From the NCBI GenBank assembly GCA_036003885.1, contig DASYSA010000232.1, positions 1 to 12,308 on the forward strand: a stretch of 12,308 bases of DNA. Direction: 5' to 3'. The stretch comes from DASYSA01 sp036003885 (GTDB taxonomy: Bacteria > Acidobacteriota > Blastocatellia > UBA7656). The translations under genes were made by a program, and so were the position numbers. Shown piece by piece: positions 7,576-12,308 of the stretch. Below the pieces are notes generated by a model. It was not told the DNA's origin, made no database searches, and saw only the letters and a list, made by a program, of their open reading frames with translations. Every line of letters begins with the position of its first letter. Within the stretch, counting starts at the first letter, position 1.

Positions 7576-7592
7576 TGTGGAGTCTATCCACA
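7576..7592. repeat. Small hairpin between convergent genes
   Basis: A perfect 6-bp inverted repeat (TGTGGA at 7576-7581, TCCACA at 7587-7592) has a 5-nt loop and lies 23 nt after the DUF1028 stop, in the 64-bp gap between convergent genes. The position fits a shared 3'-end signal, but there is no T-run, so terminator function is only possible. Confidence 0.35.
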
Positions 7593-7616
7593 ATCTGAAC
7601 CAAACATTCTGACAAC

Positions 7617-7847
7617 TCACTTCTTCTTTTCTGCGTTCCACAGAGCGCGAGCCAGCGGGCGGCCACAAAAGGGGCAGAAGTTCAGCGCGAGATAGTTCAC
7701 TCGCGACGAATTTGGATCAACAGACCTCAAGAAGTATTCGCTGTCGATGTCATTGTAGGTGCGGCCGTCGTGGATCATGTACCGTTCGGTGTGGATGATC
7801 ATCTCTCGATCCATCGCATTGGACATCTCATCGCAACAGACAACCAT
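7617..7847 (-). CDS. Small Cys-rich protein with CPFCG zinc-binding-type motif
   Basis: A 76-aa hypothetical protein. It has adjacent cysteines near the N-terminus (C4-C5 in VVCCDEM) and a CPFCG knuckle near the C-terminus (C58, C61 in LNFCPFCGRPL), and it ends in a Lys-rich tail. Four cysteines in this arrangement suggest one structural zinc site, and the CC...NFCPFCG pattern recurs in short uncharacterised bacterial proteins. No signal peptide is present, so it is probably cytoplasmic. The start ATG 7847 has GGAG 3 nt upstream, which is close but usable. It lies 130 nt downstream of receptor 2 on the same strand and may be read from the same transcript. Function is not recognised. Confidence 0.68.
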   Translation of the reverse strand: MVVCCDEMSNAMDREMIIHTERYMIHDGRTYNDIDSEYFLRSVDPNSSRVNYLALNFCPFCGRPLARALWNAEKKK

Positions 7848-7977
7848 AATCTCCAGCCCTCAAACAAACTCGAGTCTGTCGCAACTACGAGCGACTCTCA
7901 ATCTCTACATCCGGCGCTAATCCAACCTGGGCCACAGCCTACCTGTGTCGATTGAATTACGCCAGCCCAGCCATTAC
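7848..7977. other. Spacer between receptor 2 and the small Cys protein
   Basis: This 130-bp stretch has no gene. On the minus strand a weak stem (GTCGC/GCGAC at 7878-7882 and 7891-7895) is followed by a T-rich patch (complement of 7861-7870). This could be a poor terminator for receptor 2. A CACAG/CTGTG mini-hairpin also lies closer to the stop codon. Neither is convincing. Confidence 0.3.
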
Positions 7978-10971
7978 TCAGAAAGTAAACCTCACTTGTA
8001 GCTGGAACATTCGCGGCGGGTCGATGTTTGCGAACGCCGGAATCGCGTTCGTGGTCGCGCCTGCAGCCACCAGCTGGCCGAACGTCGGATTGATAGTGGT
8101 CGTGTCACCGTAAGTCGTCTGGCCGCGGCCAAGGAAGTTTCCGTGATTGAAAAGATTGAAGCCCTCCAACCTGAGCAGAATGCTCGTCCGTTCTGAGGTC
8201 TTGATGCGACTCTCGATGAACATAGCTACTTCGGAGGTCGGGGTGCCGCGAAATGCCGACTTGCTGATCACCTTGCCGTCGATGACCGGCCGGTCGTTGT
8301 TCGCCCCGTCACCATTGTTGTCAACGCCAGTCGTGGCATTGAACGAGCGCGATGATGCGAGCATCGTCAAAGTACCGGCGGTGATGTCATAAGGGAACCG
8401 GTAGCTGAATGTCATGACCGCTCGATGACGCTGATCGACCACGCTCGGTCCACGTTCTTCCTCGCCGAGCCGCGCAATGGTGCTCTGGTTCGGGTTGATG
8501 CCGTTGCCATCCGGCTCGAAGGAGTTGGTCGCCTTGGAGAGGGTGTAGCTGAGCGAGGCGAAGATGCGCGAAATACCGCGGTAGCTCAACTGCGTTTGCA
8601 ATCCATCGTAATCGCCTACACCGAGGTTCATAATCGTGTTGACCTGACGTATACCGCCCGCCACCGGCAGGATTGGACGAGTGGCATTTGCCGCGGCCAC
8701 GGTTCTAACCTGTCCCGGCGCCGTGCGATCGAACACCGAGGGAGCGTTCAGATCAACGGTGCGATCGAGCCTGGTCCAGTGTTGATGGACGTAGTCTGCT
8801 CCGGCGACCAACCCCTTTACCAACTCGTGCTCCAAGCCTATGGTCATTACCTGGCTGCGGGGATTCACGAACTGATCAGGGTAGTTCGGCAGCTTGTTGA
8901 AATCCAGTCCGTACTTTGCAAACTGCGTCTGGTAGAAAGACTGCTTGCCCGCGATGATGGTGATGTCGCGCGCAGGCAACTGAGAGGCCGGCAGCGTCTT
9001 CGGATCAAACGACAGCGGGAGGCAAGGCCCTGTCAGGCACGTCGGGAAGCCGAGTTGCCCTGGGACGGCTGTGTAGGTTGTCAATCCGTCCAGCCCGTTC
9101 ACCAGGTAGCCGGCGACCTGATTGGATCGAATCTGCGTGTAATACATGGCGTAACCGCCGCGAATCGACAGGCGCGATAAGCCGCGCGGATGCCAGCCGA
9201 AGCCGACACGAGGCGCGAAGTTCTTCGTCGCGTCGGTCAGGGTCTGACGGTCGTAGCGAAGCCCGGCGTCGATCGTGAAGTCGGGACGCACGTGGATGCT
9301 GTCCTGTACGAACCCGGTGATGAGCCACTGCGGCAACTCGTAGCTGCTGATCCCGAAATTGATCGGCTGCGTGTAATTCTGCACGTCGGCCAGGGTTAAT
9401 TGACCGAAGGGCGCCGTCGTCGTGCTCTTGAACGTGAACGTGCCGAGAATCGCCGTGCCGGGCTCACTGCCTGTGCCGCCTGACGTGTGATGGGTCACAT
9501 TTCCACCGAGGCGGAGGTAGTGCTTGCCAAGCGACCACGACAGGGTGTCCGAGAACTGAAGCTGATGACTAAAGATGTTGGAGGCCCGCGACTGTCCAAT
9601 GGTGAATGGCACAGTCCCGGTGCGCGTGTAGGTTGTTGAGAGGACCTGAGCTTCCCAGAGCGTGACAGGATCGCCATGCAGGTAGGCAAATCGTGCCTCG
9701 TTGAGAAGGTGCGCGTTGAAGACCGTCGTGTGATTGACCTGAGTCGTCCATGACCGCCGCGTGTACCGGCGCGCCACGCTGGGTGCGTTCGTGCCGCCCA
9801 CTGCGTCCTGCGGGTTGTCGTCGTCAAACCGATCGACGTTCAATCGAAACATCAACGTCTGGTTCGGCGTCAGCTTGTGGTCCAACCGTCCGTTGACCAG
9901 AGTCTGACGGTAGTGACCCGTGACGTCGAGGTGGCCATCGGCCGGCAATACGAAGGCAGGCAGCGTGGGCGACAGGAACGTCGTCCGATCCTGCCGTGTG
10001 TAGTCGGCGGTGGCGAAGAAGAAGGTTTTGTCCTTTATGATCGGCCCGCCGAGCGAGCTCGAGACCTGCTTGAGCGCATCCGGAATATCCACAGGGTTGA
10101 TAGCATTGAGCGTGCTGGGCGTGACGCAACTCGGCACGGACGGTGGACAGAAGTTTCTCGTCGAGAACTTCTCCGCCTGCCAGTCTCCGGGACGGACCAT
10201 GAGTATTCCTTCGCCGTGCAGGACGTTCGTGCCGGACTTGGTGACGATGTTCAACGCTGGGCCGGCGGTCCACCCGAATTCGGCGGAGAACGCATTCGTG
10301 AGCACCGCGAACTCCTGGACCGCGCCGAGCGGCACCGTCGCGATCGCCGTCTGGCGGCCCCACCCTTCATCGTTGTTCGCGCCGTCGAGTGTGAATGTTG
10401 TCGTACGGCGTGAACCCGCGCCGGTGATGAAGTACGTCGCGTTGACAAAGAGATCCCCTGTCCCCTTCCCCTGCCGAAACGCCGAATTGAGGAGCGGCAG
10501 CGTTGTCACCTTTCGGCCCAGGATCGGCGTCTCGTCGATCTGTTTGCTGCCGAGCGGAAGACCGATCTGAGGGTTCGCGCGCACGCCTTCGGTCGTGCCG
10601 TAGACAGTGACTTCGCTCTTGCCGCCGCTCGCGACGAGTTTGACTTTCACAGTCGCGGTTTCACCTGCACGAAGAGTCAGACTTGTAACGTCTTCGGCGA
10701 TGAAACCGGTCATCGTAACGGTGACTTTGTACTCGCCCGTCAGTGACAGCGCTGCGATGGTCGCTGAGCCTTCTTCTCCGGAAACGACCACGCGCTCGGC
10801 GCCGGTCGCCGTATTAGTAACGGAAATCCTGGCGTTCTTCACTACCCCGCCGTTTTGATCGACTACCGAAACGATCATCGTCGCCGTGTTGGGCGACTGC
10901 GCAGCTACTGGTGCGGCGATGAACGCTAAGATCGCAATCAGGGTCAAGCACCATCGATTCCTGGTTATCAA
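7978..10971 (-). CDS. TonB-dependent receptor 2 with carboxypeptidase-regulatory-like N-terminal domain (Oar-like), TTG start
   Basis: A 997-aa predicted outer-membrane protein of the same architecture as receptor 1. A signal peptide (ITRNRW, hydrophobic core, cleavage near VAAQ, residue 25) is followed by a CarboxypepD_reg-like domain (about 29-112; VVDQNGGVVKNARISV). The plug is at about 137-250 (TFTLDGANN; ALNIVTKSGTNVLHGEG). A long barrel ends in LQVRFTF with the typical terminal Phe. It is clearly diverged from receptor 1 in plug and barrel wording, so the ligands probably differ. The start is TTG at 10971-10969: GAGGTGAT (10978-10985) precedes it, the signal peptide begins right there, and no ATG offers a better frame. 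No TonB box or SusD partner was found. The gene is divergent from the Ser/Thr kinase across a 349-bp gap. The ligand is unknown. Confidence 0.92.
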   Translation of the reverse strand: MITRNRWCLTLIAILAFIAAPVAAQSPNTATMIVSVVDQNGGVVKNARISVTNTATGAERVVVSGEEGSATIAALSLTGEYKVTVTMTGFIAEDVTSLTLRAGETATVKVKLVASGGKSEVTVYGTTEGVRANPQIGLPLGSKQIDETPILGRKVTTLPLLNSAFRQGKGTGDLFVNATYFITGAGSRRTTTFTLDGANNDEGWGRQTAIATVPLGAVQEFAVLTNAFSAEFGWTAGPALNIVTKSGTNVLHGEGILMVRPGDWQAEKFSTRNFCPPSVPSCVTPSTLNAINPVDIPDALKQVSSSLGGPIIKDKTFFFATADYTRQDRTTFLSPTLPAFVLPADGHLDVTGHYRQTLVNGRLDHKLTPNQTLMFRLNVDRFDDDNPQDAVGGTNAPSVARRYTRRSWTTQVNHTTVFNAHLLNEARFAYLHGDPVTLWEAQVLSTTYTRTGTVPFTIGQSRASNIFSHQLQFSDTLSWSLGKHYLRLGGNVTHHTSGGTGSEPGTAILGTFTFKSTTTAPFGQLTLADVQNYTQPINFGISSYELPQWLITGFVQDSIHVRPDFTIDAGLRYDRQTLTDATKNFAPRVGFGWHPRGLSRLSIRGGYAMYYTQIRSNQVAGYLVNGLDGLTTYTAVPGQLGFPTCLTGPCLPLSFDPKTLPASQLPARDITIIAGKQSFYQTQFAKYGLDFNKLPNYPDQFVNPRSQVMTIGLEHELVKGLVAGADYVHQHWTRLDRTVDLNAPSVFDRTAPGQVRTVAAANATRPILPVAGGIRQVNTIMNLGVGDYDGLQTQLSYRGISRIFASLSYTLSKATNSFEPDGNGINPNQSTIARLGEEERGPSVVDQRHRAVMTFSYRFPYDITAGTLTMLASSRSFNATTGVDNNGDGANNDRPVIDGKVISKSAFRGTPTSEVAMFIESRIKTSERTSILLRLEGFNLFNHGNFLGRGQTTYGDTTTINPTFGQLVAAGATTNAIPAFANIDPPRMFQLQVRFTF

Positions 10972-10977
10972 TTTTTA

Positions 10978-10985
10978 ATCACCTC
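10978..10985 (-). promoter_or_regulatory. Shine-Dalgarno supporting the TTG start of receptor 2
   Basis: GAGGTGAT on the minus strand matches eight consecutive bases of the anti-SD complement (AAGGAGGTGATC), with six bases between it and TTG 10971. It decides the start codon, because no ATG is available at the head of the signal peptide. Confidence 0.65.
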
Positions 10986-11250
10986 GTCGTTTTTAAGTAG
11001 TGATCGGTTTGTATTACGAGAGATCTTCTTACATATTAGACACAAGTCCCGGAGATTTCTTCCGTAAGGGGAATAATCTTATTTGGAAGAATTTAACTGA
11101 CTTAACGCTTTAGCCTCGCTCGGAGCCGGCTCTTAACACCCCTTTACACACGACCGTCCGTTCTTCAACGAGTACACGCGCCGGTACACCAGCATTCCGG
11201 GTCTTAATTTGGTCAATTTCCCGCGCTCGCCTCGACCCTGGAAGATGTAA
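10986..11250. other. Divergent intergenic region between receptor 2 and the kinase
   Basis: This is the bulk of a 349-bp gene-free stretch. It contains a 7-bp inverted repeat, TTCTTCC (11057-11063) and GGAAGAA (11085-11091), separated by 21 bp. This sits in AT-rich DNA about 90-120 nt upstream of receptor 2 and is a possible operator or leader hairpin. I found no convincing promoter for receptor 2. Both strands lack a credible small gene here. Confidence 0.45.
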
Positions 11251-11256
11251 TATAAT
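11251..11256 (+). promoter_or_regulatory. Candidate -10 box of the kinase gene
   Basis: A perfect TATAAT at 11251-11256 in otherwise GC-rich DNA would start transcription near 11263, about 58 nt before the kinase ATG. No good -35 is visible at the right distance (11228-11233 reads CGCCTC), so an activator or alternative sigma factor may be needed. The leader holds a weak CCGCG/CGCGG stem (11259-11263 with 11275-11279). Confidence 0.4.
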
Positions 11257-11320
11257 CCCCGCGCTCCCCGCATACGCGGCACAACGGTTCAGACGGTCAA
11301 TTTTTCGCCGTGCGAATGGA

Positions 11321-12308
11321 ATGAAATACTGTCCCAAATGCCAACAGCGATACTCTCGCGAGCAGCGTTTTTGTCGGACTGATGGCAGCCAACTTTCGCT
11401 GGAGGACCCTTACCATCTGGTGGGGCGCACTCTCGACAAGTATCAGATTGATGCGCTGGTTGGCATTGGAGGAATGGGAGCTGTTTACAGCGCGCGACAA
11501 ACCGGGGTTGGCCGTCGTGTTGCCTTCAAGATCCTCCAGCCCAACATCGTGCTGAGCAATCGTGAAGTGGTCACGCTCTTCGAGCGTGAAGCCCGAATGG
11601 CGGGCCAGCTTAATCATGAGAACATTGCCACTATTTACGACGCGGGGCATACCGCAGATAACATCTGGTACATTGCGATGGAATGGCTGGAAGGCAATAC
11701 TCTCGCTGAAGAGCTCAGTACCTCCAGCCCGCTGAGTATTGCTCGTGCCGCTTATATCCTCCGACAGATCGCGGCGGCGCTCGACACCGCTCACAGTGCA
11801 TACATAGTCCATCGTGACCTTAAGCCATCGAATATCATGCTCGTCAATCGGCCGGAGAGGCGGGACCTGGTGAAAGTGCTCGACTTCGGCATCGGGAAGG
11901 TGATTACCGATACAGGGGGCTCCCCGGCCTCAAAGCCGTACGGGACACCCCATTACGCGAGTCCGGAGCAGTTCCATACAGGTGTAAACGTTGACCGGCG
12001 CGCCGACATTTACTCACTCGGGGTAATGCTCTATCAAATGCTGGCGGGCGAACTGCCATTCCATGCATCTTCAATTGAAGAAGTGATCCGTTTGCATCTA
12101 TACGCCTCACCCACACCTGTTCGAGAACACCGGCCTGAGATTCCGACCTCTATAGAGCTCATAATTGCCCGGATGCTCGCGAAAGATCCAAACCAGCGTC
12201 CACAACGGGCGGGTGAAGTCGCAGAGTTTGTTGAACAGGCCCTCGAGATCGCTGATAAACCGTCAAACGGGCAGGACAGTAATCAGGAACGCGATACCCA
12301 TCCGACTC
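11321..12308 (+). CDS. Pkn-type Ser/Thr protein kinase with N-terminal zinc-ribbon stub (partial, runs off the window)
   Basis: The first 329 residues of a eukaryotic-like protein kinase; no stop occurs before the edge. Residues 1-24 carry a zinc-ribbon-like head (CPKC at 4-7, then FCRTDG with C18), which shows only three cysteines. The kinase domain spans about 41-305. It has a glycine loop GIGGMGAVY (48-56), catalytic Lys70 in VAFKIL, helix-C Glu90, HRDLKPSN (164-171, Asp166), DFG at 188-190, the GTPHYASPEQ activation-segment end (208-217), DIYSLGVMLY (229-238) and the closing Arg in NQRPQ. All catalytic residues are present, so it should be active. From 311 the chain becomes polar and likely leads into a linker and a membrane or sensory region outside the window. 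ATG 11321 fits the family N-terminus (MKYCPKC) and there is no in-frame start upstream near it. The Shine-Dalgarno is poor. Substrates and signal are unknown; it is divergent from receptor 2. Confidence 0.93.
   Translation, partial: MKYCPKCQQRYSREQRFCRTDGSQLSLEDPYHLVGRTLDKYQIDALVGIGGMGAVYSARQTGVGRRVAFKILQPNIVLSNREVVTLFEREARMAGQLNHENIATIYDAGHTADNIWYIAMEWLEGNTLAEELSTSSPLSIARAAYILRQIAAALDTAHSAYIVHRDLKPSNIMLVNRPERRDLVKVLDFGIGKVITDTGGSPASKPYGTPHYASPEQFHTGVNVDRRADIYSLGVMLYQMLAGELPFHASSIEEVIRLHLYASPTPVREHRPEIPTSIELIIARMLAKDPNQRPQRAGEVAEFVEQALEIADKPSNGQDSNQERDTHPT

Noticed and set aside
7861..7897. Possible intrinsic terminator after receptor 2
   Set aside because: The stem is only about 5 bp with an 8-nt loop and the downstream tract is interrupted (TTTGTTT). 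It is too weak to call, so it is only noted in the spacer entry.
8425..9180. 251-residue open frame on the plus strand within receptor 2
   Set aside because: Antisense to a clear receptor coding sequence, Arg-rich and without any recognised motif; it is a shadow frame.
11152..11167. Partial resemblance to the receptor 1 operator upstream of the kinase (GACCGTCCGTTC)
   Set aside because: Eleven of the first twelve bases match, but the second half-site (CGGTC) is absent, so it is not palindromic and would not be a normal dimer site. It may be chance.
1..12308. CRISPR arrays, tRNA/rRNA genes, insertion sequences, phage or toxin-antitoxin modules
   Set aside because: Scanning found no regularly spaced repeats, cloverleaf, transposase motifs or phage-type proteins. 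All large frames are explained by the genes listed.

Overview
The window most likely comes from an Acidobacteriota genome, possibly the Blastocatellia/Vicinamibacteria side of the phylum. The evidence is two large outer-membrane receptors of the acidobacterial type (a carboxypeptidase-regulatory-like domain fused to a TonB-dependent plug and barrel, Oar-like), a Pkn-type Ser/Thr kinase with an N-terminal zinc-ribbon stub, and dense secreted hydrolases. The phylum assignment rests on protein style only; no rRNA or phylogenetic marker is present.

Layout, left to right. (1) Positions 118-3002, minus strand: a probable two-gene unit, a type-B carboxylesterase with a Tat-like signal (1338-3002) followed by a secreted alpha/beta hydrolase with a GHSQG nucleophile (118-1242). 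(2) A strong intrinsic terminator (3188-3238) separates this pair from the first TonB-dependent receptor (3306-6464, minus). That receptor has a near-consensus promoter (TTGACA-17 bp-TAATAT) directly followed by a 16-bp TetR-like operator palindrome (6596-6611). (3) Reading away from that promoter on the plus strand is an exported-looking DUF1028 (Ntn-hydrolase-like) protein, 6734-7552. (4) Convergent to it on the minus strand are a 76-aa Cys-rich small protein (7617-7847) and, upstream of that, a second TonB-dependent receptor (7978-10971) that starts at TTG behind a strong Shine-Dalgarno. (5) A 349-bp non-coding stretch carries divergent control signals. A Ser/Thr protein kinase (from 11321, plus) then runs off the right edge.

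The genes suggest an envelope-facing nutrient module: secreted hydrolases that cleave ester-linked or small substrates, receptors that bind or import large ligands, and a kinase that may sense or signal. The functional link is inferred from co-location and secretion signals only. No CRISPR, tRNA, rRNA, insertion sequence or phage gene was recognised. The most noteworthy signals are the operator-promoter overlap in front of receptor 1, the Pro/Ala-rich insert with a 21-bp duplication inside the alpha/beta hydrolase, the buried candidate Thr nucleophile of the DUF1028 protein, and the two start sites where TTG is favoured or competitive.
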